Of a stretch of DNA of 64,000 bases, positions 25,549-33,870 are shown piece by piece. The position numbers were made by a program, and so were the translations under genes. Origin of the DNA: CAYWBU01 sp942491525 (lineage in GTDB: Bacteria > Desulfobacterota > Desulfomonilia > UBA1062); the NCBI GenBank assembly GCA_942491525.1, contig CALOBW010000016.1, positions 122,174 through 186,173 on the forward strand. The letters run 5' to 3'. The notes beneath the pieces are model-generated. The model was not told the origin of the DNA, did no database searches, and was given only the letters and a program-made list of their open reading frames with translations. Within the stretch, counting starts at the first letter, position 1; each line of letters starts with the position of its first letter.

Positions 25549-27192
25549 GTGGCACAGCATAAACTTGCCGGGCAGCCGGCTCCCAAAGCGATGTTAATCA
25601 ATGTTCCGCGTCTGATCAGCACCTACTACACCGCGCATCCGGACCTGACCGATCCCGCCCAGCGCGTGGCCTTCGGCACTTCGGGACATCGCGGCTCTTC
25701 ATTCAAGCACAGCTTTACCGAGGATCATATCCTGGCCATCACCCAGGCCATCTGCGAGTATCGCGCCGGCCAAAACATCACCGGTCCGCTCTTCCTGGGT
25801 ATGGACACTCATGCCCTCTCTGAACCGGCTTTTGCCTCAGCCATGCAGGTTTTGGCAGCCAACGGCGTCACGGTCAGGGTGCAGGAGGGGCTGGGTTATA
25901 CCCCGACGCCGGTTATTTCGCACGCCATCCTTGCCTACAACAAAGGGCGCAAAGATGGCCTGGCCGACGGCATTGTAATTACACCCTCCCACAATCCGCC
26001 CATGGATGGCGGCTTTAAGTATAATCCGCCCAACGGCGGTCCGGCCGACACCGACATTACCGGTTGGGTGGCCGATCGCGCCAACAGCCTGCTGGAAAAC
26101 GGCAACAGGGACGTTAAGTCGGTCTCATATGCCGAGGCCATGCAGGCCGACACGACCGAGCTATTTGATTATGTCAAACCCTATGTTGATGACTTGCAGA
26201 ATATCATCGACATGCAGGCCATCAAGGCCTCCGGCCTGAAGATCTGCGCCGACGCCCTAGGGGGTTCCGGTCTGGCCTACTGGGATGTTATCGCCGAGAC
26301 TTACGGTCTGGACATCACCACCCGCAATACCCATCCTGACCCGACCTTCGGCTTCATGACTGTCGACAGGGACGGCAAGATCCGCATGGACTGTTCGTCG
26401 CCCTTTGCCATGGCCAGCCTGATCGAACTCAAGGACAGCTTTGACATCGCCTTCGGCAACGATCCGGATTTTGACCGGCACGGCATCGTTACGCGCAGCT
26501 CGGGCCTGCTCAATCCCAACCACTATCTGGCGGTGGCCATCAACTACCTCTTCACCCATCGTGCCCAGTGGCCGGCAGCCGCGGCCATCGGCAAGACCCT
26601 GGTAAGCTCGTCCATGATCGACCGGGTAGCCAAGGAGCTGGGGCGTGATCTGAGCGAGGTGCCGGTCGGTTTCAAATGGTTTGTGGACGGACTGGTTGAT
26701 GGCTCCTACGGCTTCGGCGGCGAGGAGAGCGCCGGCGCCTCATTTCTGCGCAAGGACGGCACGGTCTGGTCAACCGACAAGGATGGTATCATTCTCAATC
26801 TGCTGGCTGCCGAGATTATGGCCGTCACCGGTCGTGACCCCGGCGAGCACTATGCCGACCTGGTTGCCAAGTTCGGGGATCCGGTCTATGAGCGCATGGA
26901 CGCCCCGGCCAGTCCGGCCGAAAAGGATGTCCTCAAGAAGCTCTCGCCCGCGCAGGTCAGCGCTTCAACCCTGGCCGGCGAGGAGATTCTTGCCAAACTG
27001 ACCGAAGCTCCCGGCAACGGCGCGGCTCTGGGCGGGCTCAAGGTTGTCACCGAGAACGGCTGGTTCGCGGCCCGTCCCTCAGGCACCGAAGATATCTATA
27101 AGATCTATGCTGAAAGCTTTAAGGGCCCCGATCATCTGAAGCAGATCCAGGCCGAAGCTCAGCAGATCGTCAGCGCGGCCCTGAAGGGTTGA
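25549..27192 (+). CDS. pgm: Alpha-D-glucose phosphate-specific phosphoglucomutase
   Basis: A 547-residue enzyme interconverting glucose-1- and glucose-6-phosphate for glycogen, cell-envelope sugar and central metabolism. Visible are GTSGHRGSS near the N-terminus, the phosphoserine loop ITPSHNPPMDGGFKYNPPNG (Ser147), the metal loop FGNDPDFDRHG, the sugar loop GGEESAG and the phosphate loop RPSGTEDIYKIYAES. Length fits the bacterial Pgm group. The start is a GTG preceded by GAGGAGG. A T-less hairpin sits between it and the ABC genes. Confidence 0.96.
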   Translation: MAQHKLAGQPAPKAMLINVPRLISTYYTAHPDLTDPAQRVAFGTSGHRGSSFKHSFTEDHILAITQAICEYRAGQNITGPLFLGMDTHALSEPAFASAMQVLAANGVTVRVQEGLGYTPTPVISHAILAYNKGRKDGLADGIVITPSHNPPMDGGFKYNPPNGGPADTDITGWVADRANSLLENGNRDVKSVSYAEAMQADTTELFDYVKPYVDDLQNIIDMQAIKASGLKICADALGGSGLAYWDVIAETYGLDITTRNTHPDPTFGFMTVDRDGKIRMDCSSPFAMASLIELKDSFDIAFGNDPDFDRHGIVTRSSGLLNPNHYLAVAINYLFTHRAQWPAAAAIGKTLVSSSMIDRVAKELGRDLSEVPVGFKWFVDGLVDGSYGFGGEESAGASFLRKDGTVWSTDKDGIILNLLAAEIMAVTGRDPGEHYADLVAKFGDPVYERMDAPASPAEKDVLKKLSPAQVSASTLAGEEILAKLTEAPGNGAALGGLKVVTENGWFAARPSGTEDIYKIYAESFKGPDHLKQIQAEAQQIVSAALKG

Positions 27193-27206
27193 TTTATTAA
27201 TCGAGA

Positions 27207-27223
27207 GGGGAGCATTGCTCCCC
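27207..27223 (+). repeat. Hairpin between pgm and the ABC transporter genes
   Basis: A perfect 7-bp stem GGGGAGC-ATT-GCTCCCC sits ten bases before the permease ATG, which has no clear Shine-Dalgarno. No T-tract follows, so it may moderate read-through or initiation instead of terminating. Confidence 0.5.
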
Positions 27224-27233
27224 CGATATAATT

Positions 27234-28010
27234 ATGCTCCCACAAGTGAGAGAGTTTCTAAAAAAACATGAAACACCTCTGGACTGGCTCTGGTTCATTA
27301 TGCTGGTGGCGGGTCTATGCTGGGTTATGCTGCTGGGCACAGAGATGCTTGGCTACAACTGGCAGTTCTACCGGGTGGGGCGTTATTATGATCGTCTGCT
27401 GCAGGGGCTGGCTGTAACTTTGGAGATCAGCCTGGTTTCAATGCTGCTGGCCTTCTTCTTCGGTTTTCTGGTCGCCTTCATGCGTCTCTCATCATCGCCG
27501 GTGGCCAGGCTACTTGCGCGCATCTATCTGGAGATGATCCGCAATACGCCGCTTCTGATTCAGATATTTCTGCTCTACTTTGTGGTGGCCCCCATTTTTG
27601 ACTGGGGCGGCTTCACGACCGCGGTTCTGGCGTTGAGTCTTTTTGAAGGGGCCTATATTTCTGAGATTGTGCGCGGCGGCATCATGGCCGTCAGTCACGG
27701 CCAGTGGGAGGCGGCCCTGTCGCTGGGGATGTTCAAGACGCAGGTTTATCAGCATGTGGTGCTGCCCCAGATGCTCAGACAGAGCCTGCCGGCTTTGACC
27801 TCCCAGGCGGTTTCGTTGATCAAGGATTCGGCTCTGGTCAGTACGATCGCCATCTATGATCTCACCATGCAGGGGCAGAGCATTGTGGCGGAAACTTTTC
27901 TGACTTTTGAGATCTGGTTTACGGTGGCCGGCATCTACCTGCTGCTGACCGGATCGCTTTCAATTGTGGTCTATATTCTGGAAAAGAGAATCAGGGCGGT
28001 CTATGCCTGA
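27234..28010 (+). CDS. Polar amino-acid ABC transporter permease (1)
   Basis: A 258-residue inner-membrane permease of the HisM/GlnP type with about five to six hydrophobic segments. The ATPase-contact EAA motif reads EAALSLGMFKTQVYQHVVLPQ, and family signatures ALSLFEGAYISEIVRGGI and TPLLIQIFLLYF are present. It opens a cluster permease-binding protein-permease on the same strand, but no ATPase gene is present. The ATG has no obvious Shine-Dalgarno. Confidence 0.92.
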   Translation: MLPQVREFLKKHETPLDWLWFIMLVAGLCWVMLLGTEMLGYNWQFYRVGRYYDRLLQGLAVTLEISLVSMLLAFFFGFLVAFMRLSSSPVARLLARIYLEMIRNTPLLIQIFLLYFVVAPIFDWGGFTTAVLALSLFEGAYISEIVRGGIMAVSHGQWEAALSLGMFKTQVYQHVVLPQMLRQSLPALTSQAVSLIKDSALVSTIAIYDLTMQGQSIVAETFLTFEIWFTVAGIYLLLTGSLSIVVYILEKRIRAVYA

Positions 28011-28028
28011 TAAAAGGAGGAGGTCTGA

Positions 28029-28844
28029 ATGGAAAAGAGATTTTTATTGCTGTTGATGGTTTTTTCATTGGCGTGGCCGCTGATGGCCAAGGATCTGCGT
28101 CAGGAACTGACCCAGGAGAGCACCATTGAGCAGGTACTGCGCCGTGGCAAGCTCAGGGTGGGCATGTCGACCTTTATGCCCTGGGCCATGAAGGATAAAA
28201 ACGGTGAATTGATCGGCTTTGAGATCGACGTGGCCCGTCGGCTGGCAGAGGATATGGGTGTTGAAGTTGAATTTGTGCCCACCAAATGGTCCGGTATCAT
28301 TCCGGCGCTTTTGACCGGCAAGTTCGATGTTATCATCGGCGGCATGGGGATTCGCCCGGAGCGTAATCTCAAGGTTAATTTCTCCATCCCCTATGATCAC
28401 TCCGGCATGTCGTTGCTGGCCAACAGGAAGAGGGCCGCAGGCTTTGATTCACTAGAGGATTTTAATAAATCTGACGTTGTGATTGTGGCCCGTATCGGCA
28501 CCACGGCGGCTGCCGCTGCGCAGAAGTATATGCCTCAGGCTCAGCTGAAGCTATTTGATGACGAGGCCCAGGCTGTGCAGGAACTGCTGGTTGGGCGCGC
28601 CCACGGCATGGTTGCCTCGGCACCGCTGCCGGCCTTCCAGGCGATCAAGTATTCGGATCGGCTCTTTCTGCCGCTGGCTGGAAATTTTACCCGGGAGCCC
28701 ATCGGTTTCGCCCTGCGCAAGGGTGATGTTGATACCTTAAACTATATGGACAACTGGATCAGGGTGGTTGACTCTGAGGGCTGGTTGGCAGAGCGGCATG
28801 CATATTGGTTCGAGACCAAAGAGTGGGAAGGGCGTCTGAAATAG
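28029..28844 (+). CDS. Periplasmic amino-acid-binding protein
   Basis: A 271-residue solute-binding protein of ABC family 3. The signal peptide MEKRFLLLLMVFSLAWPLMA is clear. The body shows GKLRVGMSTFMPWAMKDKNGE, IGFEIDVARRLAED and GGMGIRPERNLKVNFS, which are the usual ligand-pocket segments for polar amino acids. A well-placed AGGAGG precedes the ATG. The ligand is not certain. It sits between the two permease genes. Confidence 0.92.
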   Translation: MEKRFLLLLMVFSLAWPLMAKDLRQELTQESTIEQVLRRGKLRVGMSTFMPWAMKDKNGELIGFEIDVARRLAEDMGVEVEFVPTKWSGIIPALLTGKFDVIIGGMGIRPERNLKVNFSIPYDHSGMSLLANRKRAAGFDSLEDFNKSDVVIVARIGTTAAAAAQKYMPQAQLKLFDDEAQAVQELLVGRAHGMVASAPLPAFQAIKYSDRLFLPLAGNFTREPIGFALRKGDVDTLNYMDNWIRVVDSEGWLAERHAYWFETKEWEGRLK

Positions 28845-29723
28845 GTGGTTGAGTCGCGTACCAGATTTGGCGCCATTGACCTGTTGCTGCTGGCGCTGCT
28901 GATGGGGGTGGGGATCATCACCCTGCATCGTATCAGCACGGGGCTTCAATATGAGTGGCAGTGGGGGGTGATTCCCGGCTATGTCATGCGCATTGATGAG
29001 TCGGGATCCCTGCGCCCCAACATGATTATGCAGGGGTTTCTGGCAACCATCAGACTCAGCATCTGGTCGATGCTGCTGGCCATGGTTGTGGGGACCCTCA
29101 TGGCAGTGGCGCGGACGGAAAAACGCATGTTCTGGCGCCTGGTCGGGCGCAGCTATGTTGAGCTGTTTCGCAATCTGCCGCCGCTGGTGCTGGTTTTTAT
29201 ATTTTATTTTTTCATCGGCAGTCAGCTGGTGTCAGTCCTGGGGATAGACCAGGCACTCGACAGGGTGAGCAGCTCCACCTCGGCCTGGTTGACGCTGCTT
29301 TTTGCGCCGCCGGATCAGTTGAGTAGTTTTTTGATTGGTGTAGTGACGCTGGGGGTTTATGAGGGCGCCTACATTGCTGAGATTCTGCGGGGCGGTATCC
29401 AGTCCATTGATGACGGTCAGTGGCAGGCCGCCAAGGCGCTGGGGTTGTCCAGATCTCAGCAGCTGCAGCACATCATCCTGCCCCAGGCTTTCCATCGCTC
29501 CTGGCCGCCCCTGGCCGGCCAGTTTGTTTCCACCATCAAGGATTCGGCCATTGTGTCGGTCATCTCCATTCAGGAACTGACCTTCCAGGGCATGGAGCTG
29601 ATGGCGGCAACTTATCTCACTTTTGAGATCTGGATTACCATCACCCTGCTTTACTTCGTGTTAACCTATAGCTGTTCGCTGGTTGTCAGGCGGCTGGAAC
29701 TTAAGCAGCTGGAGCGGGCCTGA
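28845..29723 (+). CDS. Polar amino-acid ABC transporter permease (2)
   Basis: A 292-residue inner-membrane permease, partner of permease 1. It has a longer N-terminal loop before the core and the EAA motif QAAKALGLSRSQQLQHIILPQ, with YEGAYIAEILRGGI upstream of it. The GTG start follows the binding-protein stop without a gap, so translation is likely coupled. The stop overlaps the next ATG by one base. Confidence 0.92.
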   Translation: MVESRTRFGAIDLLLLALLMGVGIITLHRISTGLQYEWQWGVIPGYVMRIDESGSLRPNMIMQGFLATIRLSIWSMLLAMVVGTLMAVARTEKRMFWRLVGRSYVELFRNLPPLVLVFIFYFFIGSQLVSVLGIDQALDRVSSSTSAWLTLLFAPPDQLSSFLIGVVTLGVYEGAYIAEILRGGIQSIDDGQWQAAKALGLSRSQQLQHIILPQAFHRSWPPLAGQFVSTIKDSAIVSVISIQELTFQGMELMAATYLTFEIWITITLLYFVLTYSCSLVVRRLELKQLERA

Positions 29724-30106
29724 TGCGCAAGAATTTTGGCCGTTATCTGCTGTTGCAGCTGCCCGGTAGTCTGCTGCTGCTTTTTTTGCTGCTTTTTCTG
29801 AACCGTTTCATGGGACTCAGTATTCAACTGTGTCTGCTGATTGCCCTGTGCTGGGTTGCCAAGGATCTGCTGCTCTATCCGCTGGTCTGGCGCTCATACT
29901 GTGGCGGCATCAGTCCAATTGAGAAGATGATTGGTCAGGAGGGCGTGGTGGTTGAAGACCTCAATCCTGTCGGGCGTGTGCGCGTAGGTGGCGAATTGTG
30001 GCAGGCTGAGGCGCCTGGAAAGATGGATATCCGGGCAGGCAATGCGATTATTGTTAAAAATGTTTGCGGATTGAAATTAGAAGTTGTTCAAAAGTTAAAT
30101 GATTGA
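29723..30106 (+). CDS. NfeD-like membrane protein
   Basis: A 127-residue protein with two N-terminal hydrophobic segments (about 8-27 and 32-54) and a C-terminal OB-fold-like domain matching the NfeD C-domain pattern (IGQEGVVVEDLNPVGRVRVG, later AGNAIIVKNVCGLKLEV). Such domains pair with stomatin-type proteins in membrane quality control, but none is adjacent. The ATG overlaps the permease stop (TGATG), so it belongs to the ABC operon. Confidence 0.75.
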   Translation: MRKNFGRYLLLQLPGSLLLLFLLLFLNRFMGLSIQLCLLIALCWVAKDLLLYPLVWRSYCGGISPIEKMIGQEGVVVEDLNPVGRVRVGGELWQAEAPGKMDIRAGNAIIVKNVCGLKLEVVQKLND

Positions 30107-30155
30107 TATCACTTGCTAAAGAAAAGGTGTTATTAAAATAATGGAGGATTTTTGC

Positions 30156-30638
30156 GTGAAGAGAGCATTGCTTGTAGTATTGGTGTTGTTGTTGACTGGC
30201 TGTGCCAGTATCGTAAGTAAGACCACTTATCCGGTTGAGGTGAACTCTGTTCCGGAGGCTGTTTCCTTTGAGGTTAAAAGGCCCAGTGGTGAGTTGATCT
30301 GTAATGGAGTGACTCCGCAGACGGTTGATCTTAAGAGTGGCGCCGGCTACTTCAGGGCCGGTGAATATGTTGTTACCTTCAAAAAAGAGGGCTATGAGGA
30401 TCAGACTTATTTCCTGAGTGGCGAGCTGGATGGCTGGTATGTGGGTAATATCCTGATCGGTGGTCTTATCGGTTTTTTGATTATTGACCCTGCCACCGGT
30501 GCCATGTGGAGCCTGCCCGAATCCATCATTAGTGAGTTTCCTGTGGCAGCTGAGCTGGCTAGTGACGGCGAGGTCACCGTATTGAGTGTTGATGAGGTTC
30601 CTGAAGAAATCAAGAATCAGATGATTCCTGTTGAATAG
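30156..30638 (+). CDS. Uncharacterised lipoprotein with PEGA-like fold
   Basis: A 160-residue lipoprotein (signal MKRALLVVLVLLLTGC). The GTG at 30156 is the start since GGAGG ends eight bases before; an ATG at 30141 would precede that site. The middle looks like a PEGA-type beta domain (VEVNSVPEAVSFEVKRPSGE, then VTPQTVDLKSGAGYFRAGEY), followed by a hydrophobic GNILIGGLIGFLIIDPATGAM segment typical of small outer-membrane lipoproteins. A GGCCGGCA/TGCCGGCC hairpin follows. Confidence 0.75.
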   Translation: MKRALLVVLVLLLTGCASIVSKTTYPVEVNSVPEAVSFEVKRPSGELICNGVTPQTVDLKSGAGYFRAGEYVVTFKKEGYEDQTYFLSGELDGWYVGNILIGGLIGFLIIDPATGAMWSLPESIISEFPVAAELASDGEVTVLSVDEVPEEIKNQMIPVE

Positions 30639-30646
30639 GTAGGTCC

Positions 30647-30665
30647 GGCCGGCAGTCTGCCGGCC
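30647..30665 (+). repeat. GC-rich hairpin after the lipoprotein gene
   Basis: A perfect 8-bp stem GGCCGGCA-GTC-TGCCGGCC starts nine bases after the stop codon. There is no T-tract, so it is only a possible Rho-type or processing hairpin. Confidence 0.55.
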
Positions 30666-30727
30666 AAATTCTATATCATCTATTGTTCCCTAAGCAGCTG
30701 TCATTATAATTTTAATTGGAGGTAGCC

Positions 30728-31021
30728 GTGGAACAACTTAAAGATGATGATCTGCAGGCCATTCGCAAGTGGGAAGTCACCGAAGTGGTCTATTTTGCGA
30801 TTACCCTTGGGTACTTTCTGCTATTTGTGGTCGTGGCCAGCTTCTTTTCAGCCAGTCTGATCGTGCTGACAATTATGTATGTGATTATGATCGGACTGGC
30901 GCTTCTGAGCGCCGAGCACTCCCTCTCGTTCAAATGTCCCAACTGCGGTGCCGGCCGCGGCATCGGCGTGCGGCACTTTCATCCGCCCCAATGCCGGAGT
31001 TGCGGTATCCCGTTTCGCTGA
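30728..31021 (+). CDS. Small membrane protein with C-terminal zinc ribbon
   Basis: A 97-residue protein. Two hydrophobic segments (about residues 20-42 and 44-62) precede a four-cysteine zinc-ribbon motif CPNCGAGRGIGVRHFHPPQC, then CRSCG-type spacing. The GTG at 30728 follows GGAGG by five bases. The family is unknown. It converges on the TetR gene with a 3-base gap. Confidence 0.7.
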   Translation: MEQLKDDDLQAIRKWEVTEVVYFAITLGYFLLFVVVASFFSASLIVLTIMYVIMIGLALLSAEHSLSFKCPNCGAGRGIGVRHFHPPQCRSCGIPFR

Positions 31022-31024
31022 GGA

Positions 31025-31624
31025 TCAGATTAGCAGCCCCTTGATCTGGGCAATCACATCTTCAGGTTTTTGCTGCAGAATGCCAATTGTGCTGTAGTCC
31101 AGCACCATGTTGAGGGTGCCCATCACCACCAGGGCCATGAAGTCCGGCTTGATGGCGCAGCCGCTCTGCTGGGCCTTTGTCAGGATGCCGACCAGAATAT
31201 CCAGGGCGTCATGTTTGATGGTGGTGAAACGCTCCATGGACTCGGACGCGATGTCTGACGGTGAGTAGAATAGCTCTTCAACTGTCTTGAGGATGTCGGG
31301 CATGACTTCCTGGCCGACCTTGAGGTGGTGCTTGATGAAAAGATCCAATTGGATGTTCCAGCTCTTGTGGCTCTTAAGGTCGGCGCGCAGGTTGAGGATT
31401 GACTGTTCCAGCCGGCGCAGGATCATCTCGGCAAAGAGTCCCTCTTTGTTGGGAAAGAAGTAGTAGAGCGTGCCTACGCTGAATTCGGCCCGGCTGGCAA
31501 TCTGGGCCATGGTTGCATTGCTGTAGCCGACTTCGTTGAAGATCTCCTGTGCGGCATCCAGGATGTCGCTGCGGCGTGATTCGCGCTGCCGTTCGCGGCG
31601 GCTGGGAGTAATTTTAGGGCTCAT
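31025..31624 (-). CDS. TetR-family transcriptional regulator
   Basis: A 199-residue regulator. The N-terminal helix-turn-helix is typical (RSDILDAAQEIFNEVGYSN, then IASRAEFSVGTLYYFFPNKE). The C-terminal ligand domain is helical and unassigned. The ATG at 31624 is taken over an upstream TTG at 31660 because homologues begin shortly before the basic RRERQRESRR stretch; a clear Shine-Dalgarno is lacking at both. It is divergent from the thioesterase at 31737, which may be a target. Confidence 0.9.
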   Translation of the reverse strand: MSPKITPSRRERQRESRRSDILDAAQEIFNEVGYSNATMAQIASRAEFSVGTLYYFFPNKEGLFAEMILRRLEQSILNLRADLKSHKSWNIQLDLFIKHHLKVGQEVMPDILKTVEELFYSPSDIASESMERFTTIKHDALDILVGILTKAQQSGCAIKPDFMALVVMGTLNMVLDYSTIGILQQKPEDVIAQIKGLLI

Positions 31625-31736
31625 GATGCTTGCAATAGTTTGAAAGTCTTTAATTGTCAATCAGATCCCTTGTGGTGCCAACGGCGGATATGCTAGAAAT
31701 GGCAACAGTTGAATGTATTGTATTTAAGGAGAGTGT

Positions 31737-32165
31737 ATGGCCGACCATCTGAGCGGTTTCCCGGTGATCAAGCGGGTCGAGGTGGCCTGGGGCGAAATGG
31801 ACGCTTTCAGTCATGTCAATAATATCATGTACTTCAGGTACTTTGAGAGTGCCAGAATCGCCTATTTTGAGCGCGTGCAGCTGATGGAGTTTATGGCTGA
31901 AACCGGTATCGGGCCCATTCTGGCCTCAACCTCCTGCCGTTTCAAGATGCCCGTGACCTTCCCGGACACCCTGCAGATTGGCGCCAAGGTGGTGGATGTC
32001 CAGAAGGACCGCTTCAGCATGCGTTACCGGGTTGTCTCGGAGAAAACCGGCCGCATTGCCGCGGAAGGCGAAGGCTCGGTGGTCTGCTATGATTACACCC
32101 GCAATGCCAAGAGCGATGTGCCCGAGGTGATGCTTGCGCGCATCAATGAGCTTGAGCAGCTCTAA
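31737..32165 (+). CDS. Acyl-CoA thioesterase, 4HBT hot-dog fold
   Basis: A 142-residue YbgC/FadM-like thioesterase. The catalytic-region signature WGEMDAFSHVNNIMYFRYFE matches the 4-hydroxybenzoyl-CoA thioesterase pattern with an Asp and HVNN. It should hydrolyse acyl-CoA esters, probably as a tetramer. AAGGAGAG precedes the ATG. It is divergent from the TetR-type regulator. Confidence 0.88.
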   Translation: MADHLSGFPVIKRVEVAWGEMDAFSHVNNIMYFRYFESARIAYFERVQLMEFMAETGIGPILASTSCRFKMPVTFPDTLQIGAKVVDVQKDRFSMRYRVVSEKTGRIAAEGEGSVVCYDYTRNAKSDVPEVMLARINELEQL

Positions 32166-32239
32166 AAGTGATCTTTACATTCTGCCCGGCAATTGCTAGT
32201 TTGCGCCCAAATTAAACTATCAAGGATAGAATAGATAGA

Positions 32240-33829
32240 ATGAAAAAGCATCACGCCAAGGAGATTGAGTGCCGCCGCACCTTTGGCATCATCTCTCACC
32301 CGGACGCCGGTAAGACCACCCTGACTGAAAAACTGCTGCTCTTCGGTGGCGCCATTCAGATGGCCGGCACCGTCAAGTCGCGCAAGTCCGACCGCCACGC
32401 CACCAGTGACTGGATGAAGATCGAGCAGGAGCGCGGCATTTCAGTTACCACCTCGGTCATGAAGTTCAACTACCGTGACTTTGAGGTCAACCTGCTGGAT
32501 ACTCCCGGTCACCGCGACTTCTCCGAAGACACCTACCGCGTTCTGACCGCTGTTGACTCCGCCCTGATGGTCATCGACAGTGCCAACGGCGTCGAGTCCC
32601 AGACTGAAAAACTGATGGAGGTCTGCCGCTTGCGCAACACCCCCATCATGACCTTTATCAACAAGCTCGACCGTGACGGTCGCGAGCCCCTCGAACTGCT
32701 GGGTGAAATTGAGGACAAACTGCAGATTGAGTGCGCTCCCATGACCTGGCCCATCGGCATGGGCAAGAGCTTCCGCGGGGTCTATAACCTCTACAAGAAG
32801 GAGATTCTGCTCTTTACCGCCGGCAAGGAGACCAGGGATCGCGACGGTATTCTGATCGCTAACCTGGATGATCCGCGCCTGGATGAGCTGCTCGGCTCAC
32901 AGGCCGATGACCTGCGCATGGACATCGAGCTGATCGAGGGCGCCGCCAACCCCTTCAGCCTTGAGGACTATCTGGCCGGTATGCAGACCCCGGTCTTCTT
33001 CGGCAGCGCCATCAACAACTTTGGTGTTCAGGAACTGCTGGACTGCTTTGTTGAGAATGCGCCGCACCCGGGGCCGCGCGCCGCGCTCAGCCGCGAAGTC
33101 TCCCCTTATGAGGAGAACTTCTCGGCCTTCACCTTTAAGATTCAGGCCAACATGGATCCGGCCCACCGCGACCGCATCGCCTTTGTGCGCATCTGCTCCG
33201 GCAAGTTCACCAAGGGCATGAAGGTCATGCATCACCGCATCGGCAAAGAGGTTGCCCTCTCCAATGCCACTATCTTCATGGCCCAGGACCGCGCCAATGT
33301 TGAAGAGGCCTATCCCGGCGACATCATCGGCATCCATAACCACGGCACCATCAAGATCGGTGATACTTTCACCGGCAGTCGTGAAGAGCTCAAGTTTACC
33401 GGCATCCCCAACTTCGCCCCCGAGCATTTCCGCCGCGTGCTGCTCAAGGACCCGCTCAAGGTTAAGCAGCTTCAGAAAGGCCTGATTCAGCTTTCGGAGG
33501 AGGGCGCCGTGCAGGTCTTCAGACCGCTGATGGGCAGTGAGTACATCATGGGCGCCGTGGGCGTGCTGCAGTTTGACGTCACCATGGAGCGCCTTAAGAA
33601 TGAGTACCGCGTTGAGGCCACCTATGAGCCGGTCGACTACTCAACCGCCCGCTGGGTTCAGTGTGACGATGCAAAGATGCTGGTTGAGTTTGAGAAGAAG
33701 AATAAGTCCAAACTGGCTCATGATGCCGAAGGTCACCTGGCTTTTCTGGCGGCCAGCAACTGGGCCCTGAGCTACGTGCAGGAGCAGTGGCCGGATGTCA
33801 TCTTCCATAAGACCCGCGAGCACAATTAG
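32240..33829 (+). CDS. prfC: Peptide chain release factor 3
   Basis: A 529-residue translational GTPase that ejects class I release factors after peptide release. G1 ISHPDAGKTTLTEKLL, switch I region DWMKIEQERGISV, G3 DTPGHRDF and G4 NKLDRDGRE are present. Length fits RF3. Codons are strongly biased, as expected for a well-expressed factor. AAGGAT precedes the ATG. A hairpin that buries the next start codon follows its stop. Confidence 0.97.
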   Translation: MKKHHAKEIECRRTFGIISHPDAGKTTLTEKLLLFGGAIQMAGTVKSRKSDRHATSDWMKIEQERGISVTTSVMKFNYRDFEVNLLDTPGHRDFSEDTYRVLTAVDSALMVIDSANGVESQTEKLMEVCRLRNTPIMTFINKLDRDGREPLELLGEIEDKLQIECAPMTWPIGMGKSFRGVYNLYKKEILLFTAGKETRDRDGILIANLDDPRLDELLGSQADDLRMDIELIEGAANPFSLEDYLAGMQTPVFFGSAINNFGVQELLDCFVENAPHPGPRAALSREVSPYEENFSAFTFKIQANMDPAHRDRIAFVRICSGKFTKGMKVMHHRIGKEVALSNATIFMAQDRANVEEAYPGDIIGIHNHGTIKIGDTFTGSREELKFTGIPNFAPEHFRRVLLKDPLKVKQLQKGLIQLSEEGAVQVFRPLMGSEYIMGAVGVLQFDVTMERLKNEYRVEATYEPVDYSTARWVQCDDAKMLVEFEKKNKSKLAHDAEGHLAFLAASNWALSYVQEQWPDVIFHKTREHN

Positions 33830-33835
33830 CTGTTT

Positions 33836-33870
33836 CATAAATAAGTTTCTGGATGTAGAACTTATTTATG
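33836..33870 (+). promoter_or_regulatory. Hairpin burying the srkA start codon
   Basis: A perfect 12-bp inverted repeat CATAAATAAGTT/AACTTATTTATG with an 11-base loop. The start codon of the kinase gene (33868-33870) forms the base of the stem, and no Shine-Dalgarno is visible outside it. The structure could hold translation down until it melts or is remodelled, or it may be a DNA operator-type dyad between prfC and srkA. It lacks a T-tract, so it is not a classical terminator. Confidence 0.65.
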
